Shown: positions 1 to 12,778, counted from the first letter of the stretch. The stretch is DNA of 64,000 nt from Diospyros lotus (GCF_014633365.1 NC_068344.1:37880670-37944669), one strand, 5' to 3'. A program made the numbers and translations. The notes: generated by a model from the sequence alone, not told the origin.

Positions 1-1574
1 TTTTGGGATATTACAGACTCCTAATATAAAACAAAATTATAAATAATATAAATTTCTTTCATGTGTGACCTTATATTTGGCTTTATAGTGCATTGATTAA
101 TTGCTAATCTAGTCTAGCATTATGATATGGAAGCATGCCTTGGATTAATGAATGCTTTGCTGATCACTCCTTCGTCCTTTCTTGTGATGGACAAACATAT
201 AGACAATCCCCAAACAAACACCATAATTTTGCATATCATAATTCATAAAAGGGTAATACTAATTATTATAAAAAATCTACTGAAAATTGTAAGGTTGAGA
301 CAATTAGATGACCTTCCATAAGCCTTAATAAATGGTAATTAAATAACAATTAATCCTTGTATTTTATGCAAGGTGTTGCATAGATTAAAAAACAAATAAT
401 TATTATATTTGTTATTGTTCGAACACAATAATAGATTTATTAATTGGAAACGTCATCGTTAAGTCATTTGAATTTTGTAAGAAAGGTAATAATTAAAAAA
501 CACATGAAAATCTCTGCGCAAACACTACACACTTTAAAATTGTATTTAAATTAGTATCAGATATGTACTTATTTTGAAATAATTACTCATCTATTTATAG
601 ATAAGTATAAAGCTTTTCTAAGATTTACTAAGATTAAAATTTTTATGGATAACGTTTTATTCTGATATTTTGAAATCTATTAGAATTAGAATGCTTATGG
701 ATAACATTTATTCTTTTTGTAGAACCCTTAAAAGAGATTTTTGAATGTCAAAATTATCTTATTTGTATTTTTTTCAAGACCTCACAATAAAGGAGAAATT
801 TACATTTTTAACATGAACAGTTATTTTTGACTCTTGGCCCTTTTTTATCTTTTAACGAGTTTTTGTTTATACACGTCAATTTTCATAATTAAAAACGTTT
901 AAATTTGATATTTATAATAATATTTTATATTCATAATTGGGTATTATTATAAATAATTATTTATAAATATTTAACCATCAATCTCCTATTAAACAATAGC
1001 TATAAGACTTTGTAGCGATTGCATGGACATTGACTATTCAATCAAGATGATTGATGGTTGGTTGGAAGGATGTGCAAATTAAATTAAATTAAATTAATAG
1101 ATATGGGTGGCTACAATCCCACGGGGGTGCAATTGTCTTACTAAAGTATTGTACCCAAATAATATAAAATTGGATATATGATTGGGAATGTAACGTTTGG
1201 TTGTTAAACAAAGGGAGGCACCGACTCACCAAATATTGAATTTAAAAAAATAATATTACTAGGAAAGTTATTGGTGGGTCAAGAGAGGCTTTTGACGTGT
1301 GATATCCTCTTGGAATTGGAATGATGCATCGTGAGAGAACAAAAAAGCAGAAATAATTTATGGCTAATAGAAAGCAAAGCAGGGATAATAAACGACAAGT
1401 TTAAAAATGTTCATTTTGAGTATTTCATTTTTTAGAGATCTGCAAAATATAAGACATCTAGGGATGTGGGTATCATTTGGGCAAGGCTTTTAATATTTAA
1501 GTTAGTGTTAGTTGAAAAATAAAAAAATATTGATAATTTTTTATTTATAGAGATTAAAATTAATAGATGGAGCC

Positions 1575-1770
1575 CTGATAGACATAGTTTAGCGGTTGTG
1601 ACTGTACACGCATTGGTTCTAAAGAGTCATGGATTTAGCTGCTATATAGTCGGTGCAGGTTCCGTGTTCGAATCCCACAATTGAGTTTCGTGATTTAATC
1701 TTCCTCAAAAATCTTAGGACTGAACTGCAGAGACCCCTAAGGTGAGGGATTTCACCTTTTGATCCCCAAA
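1575..1770 (+). repeat. Possible tRNA-derived SINE fragment
   Basis: A box-B-like stretch (gtgttcgaatccc, around 1664-1676) lies about 75 bp downstream of a weak box-A-like stretch (tagcggttgtgac, around 1590). It does not fold into a full tRNA cloverleaf that I can support, and sequence unlike a tRNA follows to about 1770. This is the layout of a tRNA-derived SINE head. The family is not recognised. Confidence 0.3.
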
Positions 1771-2605
1771 AAATTGATAGATGAAGAAACAGTTTCGTCT
1801 TTTAGAGTTGTTTATTTCTAATCTTTAAATAATAATATCGAAGATAAATTGATTGGTTCTTAATGGGTCACAATTTTGAGGCTCTCTCAAAAATTGTATT
1901 TTTAGGATTCAAGAGAAAAACGATATCTAGTCTATCAGAAAGGTCAATAGAGTATTTTTATTTGAACTTTTCCGTCTTAGACCTATTTTGAATTTGGACC
2001 CACTTTTTTAGACATAATAACAACAGTAATGAGATAAATACTAAGTTAATTAAGCGAGACATTTCACTATTTCTATGTCGAAAAAAAAAAAAGTAATTTC
2101 TCTAAATAGAGAAGAGTAATCCCTCATTAAACATAGTAATTATGTTCAATTGATGTTATTCTAAAACTTGATGTTTAAGACTTTGTCACTCGTTGTTAGC
2201 AGATGATTATGAAAAGCCTACTTAACAACTTGGAGTGTTAATAGTACCAAATAAATATATATATACTTTGCTTAAGATGGAGAATTGGGAGAAATGGTAA
2301 TTTTCAGTTGTTGGGAAGATGGCACTTCATCGTCAAACATTCAAATTACTGTATGATGGGAAATAATTGAAAAATTCAAATTTTTAATTGTTCTAAGCAA
2401 TAAAGGGTCAACACATGTCCTTTTATCTAAAAGATAAGCCAATAGAATTTAACTTTTAAATCTCAATTCTAAAAAATCTAATATATATATATATATATAT
2501 ATGAGAGATTTATTCTTATCTAAATCCGGCCCTATAAATCTTTTGTCAACTTGAAATAGTAAAGTTCAAGAATTTTGAAATAATTCTAAGTACTTTGATT
2601 TGGAA

Positions 2606-2785
2606 AAATGCTATTGGTACACTCATTTTGTATATATTGGGCTACATAAAAGAGTATTATGACAAAAAAACTCCTCATAAAACGCATAGAAACGCGTGAG
2701 GCGCAAAATATTTTAATTATAATACTCCATTATATAGCCCAAGATGTATAAAATGGATATACACCTAACATGATTCTTTGACTTA
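2606..2785. mobile_element. MITE with imperfect terminal inverted repeats
   Basis: The left end (aatgctattggtacac, followed by gggctacataaaagagtatta) reappears as an imperfect reverse complement at the right end (taatactccattatatagccc, followed by gtataaaatggatatacacc). The element is about 180 bp and has no coding capacity. The same terminal words (tgctattkgtac and gggctac) recur in a second copy at 52445-52637, which supports a family. Exact ends and the target duplication are not clear. Confidence 0.5.
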
Positions 2786-4625
2786 TACCACCTATACAAG
2801 GGCTAGTGCCCTCATAAATAAATGCAAGTAACTAATAGGAATCACTAAATACTTATTGCTCATATTTCACATCGAATTGAGTACAAGAGACTAAATTGGG
2901 TGAATTGGTAGTACCCTTTTATTGTAGGTGCTTACACGAAGATAGACGTCAATAATTGGTCCCGTTCTTGTCGTTGTTTAATATTTTTTAGATTTTTGTT
3001 AATTAATTTATTTGTTGATTATTAAATTAAAATAAGATATTCTAATGATAAATGTATCTTATTTTTTAAAAATATACATTTATTACATCTTATTTTTAAC
3101 CAATGAACATTTATATTAGCTTGAAACATTTAATTAACAAATAAAATTAGTTGAACACTGAGAAATATATATAATAAATATACTCTATCTAAAAATAAAA
3201 ATTTTATTATTACTTAAACATTTTTCTACATTAAATTAAAGATAGATGGTGCATCAACAACCAAAATAATAATATTAATAATTTATACGTATGAAAATAG
3301 AGGAATCCAAATGGCAAATAATTTAGAGGACATGCATTTATAGTATTTTGTATGGATATGTATAAATGAATTAAGGGCACACCCCCAAAGTCCCGGTCCC
3401 AGACCCCAGACCCACCCCTAATTGTCGGTGAACAATATGTATGTGAATATATATATAAATATTATTTAAATATTCATAATAACCCTTTTTATTAATATTT
3501 TATATTGTGTGTTATATTTATATATATGTAAAATATTAGACTTAAGGTATTAGTATTAAATATGAATTTTTTTTCCATTAAATTGCGCTTGTAAATATTA
3601 AATACATCAAATTACACGCCATCATTAACGGGAGCTGGAGCACGCGGTGCACGAGCCGAATTTCCTTGCACGCTTTCCCTCTTACGTGGAAACCATCGGA
3701 ACCGTTAACTCTCAAAGGTTGACAGCTTTTTGACGGCAGGATCTCGCCCCTTGAAGCAGACTGATGTAACCGTAGCAGAACCGCCGCCCAGCCGCCGTTG
3801 ACAAAGCAAGGACTCGAGGTTTTCCACTGCTCCGTCAGCCAATCACATCTCTTTTATATTTATAATAATAATATATAAATATAAATATAAATAAATTTAC
3901 ATATATTATCTTTAACGGAATAGACTGCCACGTAGATGCACGTCACGTGAGGATAAGTCGGAATATTTGAATAACTCAATAGTTTTAATTATTATTATTT
4001 TCATTTATTCTCAGTTTTTCTTCTTATGATAAAATGTGAATTACCAGTTTTAACCCCGCAATGAGAAGTAGTAAATAACAAAACTACCCTCGACAGAATA
4101 TTGCTTGCATTCAATTCAATCGACCGTTTATTATTATGTAAGTTGTAGTTGTAGTAGTCTAAGCTGCCTGCCTACCTACCACACCAAGCAAGCATGGAAT
4201 GGAAGTCCAGTCAGCATCAACTCGTCACAGCGTCCTTTCCTTCCCTTCCTTTTTGAGGGTCGTTGCCATGCCATGCCATGCCAAGTTAATGGCTCATTAT
4301 TAAACGAACGACTCAACTCCTTTTAAGTCATCTTATTCATTTTAAATTAATTAATTATGACATTTATATGGGTAATTAATCATGATTAAATAACAATAAA
4401 TGCACTTTGATATATAAGCGAGCAGAGCAGAGCAGAGCAGGATATTATTGCTGTATGTATATGAATGGTATAGTGTAAGGATGTGGTGGTTTGCTTTGCT
4501 TTGCTTGCTTGGTTGGGTATAGAAGGAGGACAATTTGGTAAATTAGGGGATTGTGGTGGGGCCAGGGCCTTATTCTCCTTTTTCTCATTTGGTTGGAAAA
4601 AGAAAACAAAATTCCTATTGCCTTT

Positions 4626-4631
4626 TCTCTC

Positions 4632-4662
<31 letters not shown>
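4626..4662 (+). repeat. (CT)n microsatellite
   Basis: A near-perfect CT dinucleotide run with one interruption (ccc). It is the first of several CT runs in the promoter and leader of the TBC gene; in plants such runs can bind BPC/GAGA-type factors. Confidence 0.9.
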
Positions 4663-4714
4663 ATTATATGATATGCATCTGTGGTTTGTTCTTTGTTTGT
4701 TTGTTCTCTCTTGG

Positions 4715-4731
4715 CCCCCCCCCCCCCCCCC
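4715..4731 (+). repeat. Poly-C tract (17 C)
   Basis: Seventeen consecutive cytosines. Homopolymers of this length are rare in plant DNA and unstable; the count may also be affected by sequencing error. Confidence 0.85.
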
Positions 4732-4741
4732 GCCCCCACTT

Positions 4742-4744
<3 letters not shown>

Positions 4745-4779
<35 letters not shown>
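4745..4779 (+). repeat. (CT)n microsatellite followed by a TA run
   Basis: About 17 CT units that pass directly into a TA run ending at 4790. The TA run could serve as the TATA element of the TBC gene. Confidence 0.9.
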
Positions 4780-4790
<11 letters not shown>

Positions 4791-4982
4791 CAGGCAAGAA
4801 AATCACAGAGAAAATACAGCTGGAAGGGAAGGGAAGGGAAGGAAGAGAAGAGGGAAGGGGAAACTGAGAACTCCAGGAGCAGCCACAGAGCCAGGTTCAG
4901 TTCAGGAGAGGAGATTGATTACGCAGGCGCTTTCTCTATCTTCATCTCTATTGGGTTTTTGTTTGTTTTTCCTTTTTTCTTT

Positions 4983-5000
4983 ATGGACAAAATCGCTTGA
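4983..5000 (+). promoter_or_regulatory. Short upstream ORF in the TBC leader
   Basis: An ATG at 4983 opens a five-codon ORF (MDKIA) that stops at 5000. It is the only ATG between the probable TATA element and the main start at 5371, so it would be the only uORF if this part of the leader is kept in the mRNA. An alternative is that part of the leader is spliced out: a GT donor at about 5084 (cgg|gtaatt) and a TACAG acceptor at about 5334 would leave this uORF in place. Confidence 0.4.
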
Positions 5001-5064
5001 CCTCTGTTGTCGTACACAGATTCCGGCCATTTCTCTTCCTTCTCCACTTCTCTCAATTCTCTCT

Positions 5065-5083
5065 CCCCCCCCCCCCCCCCCCC
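5065..5083 (+). repeat. Second poly-C tract (19 C)
   Basis: Nineteen consecutive cytosines within the TBC leader, followed by ggg. It is the second long C homopolymer within 350 bp, with CT-rich sequence between them. Confidence 0.85.
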
Positions 5084-5288
5084 GGGTAATTCACCAGCTT
5101 CCATACGTCAATTCTCTCTCTCTCTGATTCCGGTCTTGGCTTCATCCATATCTTCCGACTCCAAAAATATTCAATCCTTGTATTACTCCGAAACTTACCT
5201 ACTACTCCGCGTCTTTCTCTTTCTCTATAGTTATATACCCACATTTATAGATTCTTCTCTTTGATCTTACCTCTTCACTCTTAGTTGT

Positions 5289-5292
5289 TCTC

Positions 5293-5315
<23 letters not shown>
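5289..5315 (+). repeat. (CT)n microsatellite in the TBC leader
   Basis: A CT run that ends 56 bp before the TBC start codon and about 20 bp before a candidate 3' splice site (ttgtacag). It could be the polypyrimidine tract of a 5'-UTR intron. Confidence 0.85.
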
Positions 5316-5323
<8 letters not shown>

Positions 5324-5370
5324 GGAAATTGTACAGGTTCTGAATAGGTTTGGGCAATTGGGTTCCAGAG

Positions 5371-8300
5371 ATGTCGCCGGCGGCTCCGATCGAGGGGACA
5401 GCGGTGGGAACTTGGTCGTCCTCCAAGGTCGTGTCTTCACCGGAGGGATCTGACAGCGTCAGCCGCCGTTTTTCTGATCTAAGAGGGGTGCGGTGGCGTA
5501 TTGATTTGGGAATTTTACCTTCTTTGTCTTCCTCCTCAATTGACCATCTTCGTCGTGTGACCGCTGATTCTCGTCGGAGGTAAACTCAAACCTCTCTCTG
5601 TCGTCTTTGTATACATCTACCCCCGTGCGTGTGTTTCTCTGTCATGTATAAATTCCCCATTTTGTTAGTTGGGGTATTAATTAATTTTGTGCGTGGAATT
5701 ACTACATGGAAATATTTGTACTTTGTTAATGGCTACAAGATGATCGGCTGGATCAGCTTGGAATTTCCTTAAAAAATTTGTTTTAAAAGGAAGCTCCGAG
5801 TTTGCCTTTTTCCCCCTTTATGGTTTTCCCATTAATGGTTGGAAAGGAAACGAGAAGAAAGGCAAAAGATAATGGATGCAAGAAGCTATATTCTTTCTGT
5901 TGTTTAAGTGCGCTAAGAAAATCAAAAGAAATCATATATTTACTTGGAAGTAAAACCAACAGCTCATCAAGCTTTAATCTCATTAGTTGAGGTTGGCCAC
6001 ATGAATTCTAACATGCCAATCATTTCTATGGCCATTCCATATTCTCTTCGAAGTAAGAAAAATAAAAAAGAAAAAAAAAAGATCTAGTTTTGGGATTAAC
6101 TTGTATTATATTTTGTAGAACGTGTCTACCAGTTTTCTTATGAGTTTGCATCATTTCCAAGTGGTGAAATCCGTGTTTTTTATTTTCAATTTGTTTGTGA
6201 AAGAGTACACCGTACATATATGAACATTTTTCTCTGGAACCTCACAATGCATTTTCCTATGGTTAAAACTCCAGAATCTACGAATTTTGTCAAATTGTTT
6301 TTATCTGAAGCCATTTGGAACATCTGGCATTATGCAGTGGAATGTTCTATGTTTTTGCATTTGATACATGGATGATATTTGAAGGATGAATCGGCAATGT
6401 AGTTTTAGAAATTTTGGGGTAAAGTGCCATTCTGACCAAATAAGAGAGTGCACTCCCAAGCCTGAATCAATATTGCCATCAAATTGATGAATTCTGGAAT
6501 TTTTTTGTGAAGAGTTACATTACTGTTAGTTTATTCCATTATAATCTGCCTTGTTTTGTTCTTCTAATTTAATTGGTCCTCTTCTGCAGATATGCTGGTT
6601 TGAGGAGACGCCTACTGGTTAATCCACATATACCCAAGGATGGCCCCAATTCTCCAAGTCTTGTTATGGATAATCCGCTGTCACAAAATCCAGGTAGAAT
6701 ATCGATAACTTTGTGAATCTCCCTTTTTACTTCTTAATCTTGATTTCTTAATCGAATAGCTGTAAATATCACTGTTTTTATTATGCACACACACTTTTGG
6801 AAAGTGTCATGTCTATGTTAGGCACATATACAAAGATGGCAGTAGGAGATTCAGATACTAGTGATGATGCCCTTTCATTCAATTGTCTGTTTGTTGTTAT
6901 TCCGTTAGGACACTTCAGCGCTTGAGGCATGCATTATTATTGCTTAGGCACACGTTAAACAAGTGAGATATTTAAAGAAAATAGCTTGATATTCAATAAA
7001 TAATGCAAAAGCAATTTATATTTGTACTGCTAAATTCCTTCTTTATACTTCTGAATTTAAAAAAATCTAATTTCTTTATAGATATAACGTTTAAAAAATA
7101 CATTTTTTTTGTTTATAGATTTTAAATGAATAATGTCAAATGGCTTCCAACTGTATTAACATAAGTGCATACATATATTTTGGTGAATGTAAAAAGATAG
7201 AGCTATAGTTGTTATTTTCCTGTAAATATACAGTTGTTATTTTCTGTGTAGAGGGTCCTATTGGTTGTGTTCATCGTCTTTCTTTTTCTTAATCCAGAAA
7301 TTATGGTGTTATCTGTCTCTGTGTGTGCTTCATTTCCAGCTGTCAATTACCTGTCAAGGTAGTTAGCTCCACCATAGCAACAAATAAACACCACCCTCCC
7401 CAAGCCTCAACTCAACAGAAAAAAGAAGGAACAGAGTATTCAATTGTGGGAAATGAGAAGATTAACGGGAACTTCACTTAAAGAACTATCCACATATCTT
7501 ATAGCAGTACTTCTAATCAAATTTATGATAGCTAACTCCTTCCGCATTGATTGATGCACTTATTGCCCTTTCATGACTTTGTTTACAGATAGCATGTGGG
7601 GTCGCTTCTTTCGAAGTGCTGAACTAGAGCGAATGGTTGACCAAGATTTGTCTCGTTTATATCCTGAACATGGAACCTATTTCCAGACACCAGGGTGCCA
7701 AAGCATGTTGAGACGAATTTTGTTGCTATGGTGTCTTAGACATCCAGAGCATGGGTACAGACAAGGTGGGTTTTACTGCCCCTCTGAAACTCCTGAATTT
7801 TTTAGTGCCTTTCCTTTTCATGTTTTTATGCCAACTCCTACTTGTTGCCACTGGAAAAGTAAAATGCCTATGAAATTTGATAATATAGAATACTCTATTC
7901 TTATTTCCTGTTCCTTCTGGTCAGAGGAGAAAACTAGAGTTTTTATCCATTCAAATTATCCCACAAACATTATCTTATATTGCATTAGTTGTCAACCATG
8001 GTCCAAAAGTCAACTAATGAAAATTGTCTATCACCATTTGGTTCTTGTAAAAGAGGCAAAGGCAAGAAGGTCAACTGCATGGTGGTTCACCATGCAATTG
8101 TAAGGAGAAGGATTCAACAATTGCCTTAGCAATTTTTAATGATTGAGGACCTATTTTTGGTTCTTTGTGTTCTCTGAAATTGGCATATTGATTCTACTTC
8201 TATAGGTATTTTAAGGTACAATTATTCTTGAGCAATGTGATATGAGCATTGCTTCTAGCTCCCTTGTTCTAAACCTCCATGCATTAGAATTAGATCAGTC

Positions 8301-11300
8301 ATCAGTTTCTTAGAGATCTATTGCATAATCTTATGGGATTTCAACTTTCCAGTAACTCTTTGCGGCATTGTCCTAGGAAATGGAAATATTTTGTCTGTTT
8401 TGATGAAAAGCAAAGCAGAATTTTGTGCCTCGAAGAATGAGTCTGATGCTTAATATTGTTTCTGCAGGGAAGAAGATAAAACACCTAATACTACTTGATT
8501 ACTAGAAACAATAGGCTGATGAACGTGTTTCCATTGTAGTGAAACAGCAAAACCAATTTAGGTTTTTGTGTAACATAAGGTTTCTCCATTGTGACATAGA
8601 GATCTCAAGTTCAAATTAGGAAATCTCTTTGTTAAGTAATGGTAAGGTGGCATACAATTGGCCTTCCCCAGAGTTTGCAATGTGGGAGCCTCGTGCACTG
8701 GGTTCACCTTTCTAACTTATGATATTCTGATCTATATTGCGAAAAGATATTTAAAGAAAAAGGATAAGCTGTCACTTTTTTCTGGTGGTTTGATTTGCTT
8801 GTCATGACATGTGATCCTTTGTTATATATAGTTCTGTTTGCTGGCATATTTCTCATATTAATCAACCAACAGTGACTAAGAAAATCATCCTTTATTACCC
8901 CTAAAGAGAACTCATGACACCTCTATGTCAGATGCAGGCTTTTTATTTGTGTTATTTGTCAAGTCCTATGAGGACACATGCATGTAGACACATAATCCCA
9001 CTGACAAATGAGTGGAAGTTTGTTTTAGTCGTAGTACATTTTTTGTTATGATTTATGTTCTGGTTTTGTCAACAGGCATGCATGAGCTCTTAGCTCCTCT
9101 GCTATATGTTCTGCATGCGGATGTGGAGCATCTTTCTCAAGTGCGAAAGCTTTATGACGACCACTTCATCGATAAATTTGATGGCTTCACATTTCACGAA
9201 AATGATTTGACATATAATTTTGATTTTAAGAAATTTACTGGGCCCATAGAAGATGGGAATGGCTCACAAAAGTGTCCACCGAAGATTAGCAACCTTGATG
9301 AACTTGATCCTAGGATACAAGATATTATATTGCTAAGCGATGCTTATGGGGCAGAAGGTGAATTGGGAATTGTCTTGTCTGAGAAATTTATGGAGCATGA
9401 TGCTTATTGTATGTTTGATGCTTTGATGAATGGAACTGGTGGTGCAGTTGCCATGGCAGAATTCTTCTCACCTTCACCTACCACTGGCTCTCATACTGGA
9501 TTACCTCCTGTTATTGAAGCTTCATCTGCGTTGTACCATTTGCTTTCTATTGTTGATACGTCTCTTCATGGTCACCTTGTTGAGCTTGGGGTGGAACCTC
9601 AATACTTTGCTCTCCGCTGGCTACGTGTTTTATTTGGGCGTGAATTCTTACTCGAAGATCTGTTATTAATCTGGGATGAAATATTTGCATGTGATAACAG
9701 TAAATTACCTAAATTTGCTGATGATACTGCATCCAGCGTTGGGGTCCTCAATTCACATAGAGGAGCATTCATCTCAGCCTTTGCAGTTTCAATGATACTT
9801 TACATCAGATCTTCCCTACTTGCCACTGAGAATGCTACTTCTTGTCTTCAGAGATTACTGAACTTTCCAGCTGACATAAATCTGGATAAACTAATAGTGA
9901 AGGCAAAAACACTGAAGGTTCTATCACTGGATGCTAACAACTCAATGCTATTGCCAACACATTATGGGGCCTTTGACCAAAGTAAGCCACTGCTCGGAAG
10001 AGGTCAGAGCCTTTCGTCTGGTTCTGTTTCTCCTAGAACACCTCTGAGTTTGGTACCTGAGAGCTATTGGGAAGAGAAGTGGAGAGATCTGCACAAGGCA
10101 GAAGAACTTAAGCAAAGTAGTCCGCAAAAGGTAGTTCCTAACCGCAAAAACAGTTGGTCAGAAAAAGTAAGATTGAGTCTATCTAGAACAGAATCTGCTC
10201 CCTCACCATCAAAGGTTTATCGCAGAGAAAGTGAACCTAAAGTCTCTGTCAGGAGAAATTTGCTGGAGGACTTGTCCCGACAGCTTGGATTGGAGGAAGA
10301 TTCAGAGAAAGTAGGTGGTAGTGAAGATTTAGGGTTGAAAGAACCTACATCTGAAAAAGTTGAGGTGCATTTGCAAGATGGTACTGATAAGAATTCTTGC
10401 CCAGCCGAGGAGAGATGTTTGAGTGGCAATGCTGCCAGTGAAGAGAACTCTTCTATTTTCTCAGATTCTCAAAGCGCTAATGACCATGAACACCAATCAG
10501 AGAGAAGCAGTGCTGCATCCAATGCATCCCTTGATGAAAATGATGATGACTCATACAGGACCCATGGGGAAGACTCACCTCTTATAGTCTCAGATTCAAC
10601 TGAGGACAGTGCTTCAAAATCTGAATCAATTACAGACTGTGCAGGGAAAACAATAGCTACTCTGGATTTTCCAGCTAATAAATCTCTGAAATCTGGACAG
10701 GATGAGGAAACGGTGGGAAAACCAGTGACAGTTATGAAGGAAAGGAAGATTCTGTTTGGTAAATTCCAGTGGCTATGGAATTTTGGACGGAGTAGTGGTG
10801 AGGGGACACCTGAAAGAGTTCCCTCAGATGCTACAAAAGCTCCCAATGGTGAATATGATCAGAATGGTACAGCAACCACTTTGTCGGTTAATGAATCTAG
10901 TAACTCTTCTTTAAGTGGTGAACATGATCAGAGTAGTAACTCTTCCCTAAGGAATCTTGGTCACTCCATGCTCGAGAATATTCAGGTAATCCAACCAACT
11001 GTTTATTGATTATATGGGTCACTTTGGATTGTCACAACGGCTGATTGGTGGAACAAAATTGTGTTGCCACCAATGTTGGTTTTGGGATTTGTTTAGATAT
11101 ACCAAGTACTTGCCTGCTTTCTACCAAAACTTGCACTTCTTATGGTAGCAAACACATTAAGTCCGTTGCCTAAATCTGACATTACTTACCCGAATCTGTT
11201 ACCTTTGGCGCTTTTAGTTTCTCTTTCAGCTTGTTCCTTAATATTCTCTTGAACTTCAACTCGCTGATGTTTCAATTATGCATGCCTCAAGCAATAAATA

Positions 11301-11662
11301 GCTCGTACTAGTAAAAATGAATGAAAAGCTAAAAAGTCTAGAATTTATGTAGCTTGGTATGTTGTTTGTTGAGCGTTTGATGCGTATTTTTAAGCTATCT
11401 TTTCGCCCAGAAAAAGAAAAGAAAAGCTTTGAAAATAAATTTGTTCATTGTTCATCTGCTCTCTCTCTTTCTCTCTCAGTATATCTGATTCCGACCATTT
11501 ATAACATTTCAGGTAATCGAGTCTGTTATCCAGCAGGAGCGAGGCCAAGTGGGAGCTCTAGAAAACTTCTCTAGAAATATTCTTGTAGGCAAAGGACAAG
11601 TTACAGCCATGGCAGCTCTCATGGAGCTTAGGAAAATTAGCAACCTTTTGTCAGAGACGTGA
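5371..11662 (+). CDS. TBC-domain Rab GTPase-activating protein (TBC1D5-like)
   Basis: Predicted GAP that speeds GTP hydrolysis by Rab GTPases, acting in endosomal and vesicle traffic. Exons: 5371-5579, 6590-6693, 7589-7765, 9076-10985, 11513-11662; all introns are GT-AG, phases close, giving 849 aa. The TBC domain runs roughly from residue 60 to 320. The arginine-finger region is DQDLSR (Arg127) and the glutamine finger lies in YRQGMHELLAP (Gln163), split between exons 3 and 4, followed by a FLLEDLLLIWDEIF block. Residues from about 400 onward are Ser-rich and acidic, probably disordered; the last exon adds a helical tail. The start was chosen because the ATG at 5371 is the first in frame after a stop-rich leader. 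By memory the closest Arabidopsis protein is At4g29950. The match to the TBC1D5 branch rests on the long insert between the catalytic motifs and the rest of the domain. The Rab target is not known. Confidence 0.9.
8578..8716 (+). mobile_element. Au-type SINE fragment in TBC intron 3
   Basis: The order of words matches the plant Au SINE: gtgacatagagatctcaagttc (tRNA-like part with box B), then ctctttg, ggtaaggtggcatacaattggcc, ccttccccagag, and gggagcctcgtgcactgggttcacctt. It is diverged. It lies between coding exons 3 and 4 of the TBC gene. Confidence 0.7.
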
Positions 11663-12778
11663 GGTTGAAACTAGAAACTATTTATTTATTATAGTAAATA
11701 ACCTGTACATAGATTTTGTATTTACTATTATTACTCTTTTAAGTGCCAAATAAGTGAATAATCTCGTCGGGTCTCAGTCTTTACATCTTATTAGAGATGT
11801 CATGTGGGAATACTGCTTCGGCGTGGAACTATTGCGCAATAATATGGATTCTTTATGCATACATACCTAAGAGCAGCATGCAGAATCATTCTGTTCTCAT
11901 GATCCCTCAACTTTTCTTCGGGTCCAACCGTTACTAATCATTCAATTTTATTTTTTTACTGAAACAATACAAATCATTTTCATACTTTCAAATTTATTTT
12001 TTAGGTTGCACTTAAGACAGGGAGGTTTTAAATGATATGATTTCAAATTATGTAATTTGAACATGTTTGTTCCTCAAATGTTGTCATTAGATATTATATA
12101 AGAGATAGGTACAGTTCAAAAGATTTCTGGACTAGGTGTTTTAGATTTTGAAAATTTATGTTTCTAATATAGTAGTTAAGTTATAGTTGATATATCTCCT
12201 TCATCTCCTATATCTTCTTTTTCCCTTATTTTAGGGAGTTAAAAATCTACTGGGTTAGTCACCATTTCAGGAAAAAAGTTAGTAGAGAAATTAGTTTTCT
12301 ATTTTGAGGGAAATAAATTTTCCATTTCATTACCCTCTCCTAATCAATGCACATATACTCTGGACTGCTCGAAGTCATTTAAAACTCAAAATTTAAAATA
12401 CTCAATCCATGTCATTTAAAGTGATATCATTTGAAGTTTAAATACATGTTTGTGTGTGTACAATATTATCTATATTACATATTATACGTGTGTGCGCCCT
12501 AAAAATTACACACATTCCACAAGAAATTGAGATAATCTCCAACTCACCAAGCACAGCTAGATCAAGATGATGCCAGTCTTATGTTCAACATCCTTCGCCA
12601 AAGGTTCGTTATCACAAGCAAAGCATACTCTTTATCACACATCATGTATGTATATATGGACCATACCTAGGAGAATTTTCAGTATTTTACATTCTTATTT
12701 AAAACAATGAGCAACCTCCCTCGCCTTCTCTTATGTGTCTTGAGTTCATCCCATGGCCCTACCGCTGTTAATTACAAT
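11663..12778. other. Tail-to-tail spacer between the TBC gene and EBS7
   Basis: The two genes converge here, so this stretch holds both 3' UTRs and terminators. It is AT-rich and has no coding signal. Poly(A) sites cannot be fixed from sequence alone. Confidence 0.6.

Larger units (their letters stand above)
1..3600. other. AT-rich intergenic region upstream of the TBC gene
   Basis: No open reading frame with coding character is visible; the ORFs are short and low in complexity. The stretch is very AT-rich, with a (TA)n run near 2482-2500. Two repeat-like patches, a tRNA-like patch near 1575-1770 and a MITE near 2606-2785, are listed separately. Nothing else could be assigned. Confidence 0.6.
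3601..4790 (+). promoter_or_regulatory. Probable promoter region of the TBC gene
   Basis: This region lies directly upstream of the pyrimidine-rich leader of the TBC gene. A perfect G-box (CACGTG) lies at 3944-3949 in a cluster of ACGT cores (ccacgtag, gcacgtcacgtg). An alternating TA run that could act as a TATA element lies at 4779-4790, just after a CT repeat and about 585 bp before the start codon. The transcription start is inferred, not shown. Confidence 0.35.

Noticed and set aside
1590..1680. Possible functional tRNA gene
   Set aside because: Only a box-B-like stretch is convincing; the acceptor stem and anticodon arm do not pair. A SINE head is more likely.
4351..5264. Several ORFs of 60-149 codons in both strands
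   Set aside because: They are translations of CT/GA and poly-C repeats (Ser-Leu or Arg-Glu runs) and carry no coding signal.
7573..8103. 176-codon + strand ORF
   Set aside because: Only the first part (7589-7765) is TBC exon 3; the rest runs through the GT donor into intron sequence.
10217..10846. Minus-strand ORFs of 70 and 125 codons inside the TBC gene
   Set aside because: They mirror the Ser-rich coding exon 4 and have no splice or family support of their own.
9012..11009. 665-codon ORF as a separate gene starting at 9012
   Set aside because: The first 21 codons precede the aacag acceptor at 9075 and are intronic; the real exon is 9076-10985 of the TBC gene, and the last codons read through the donor.
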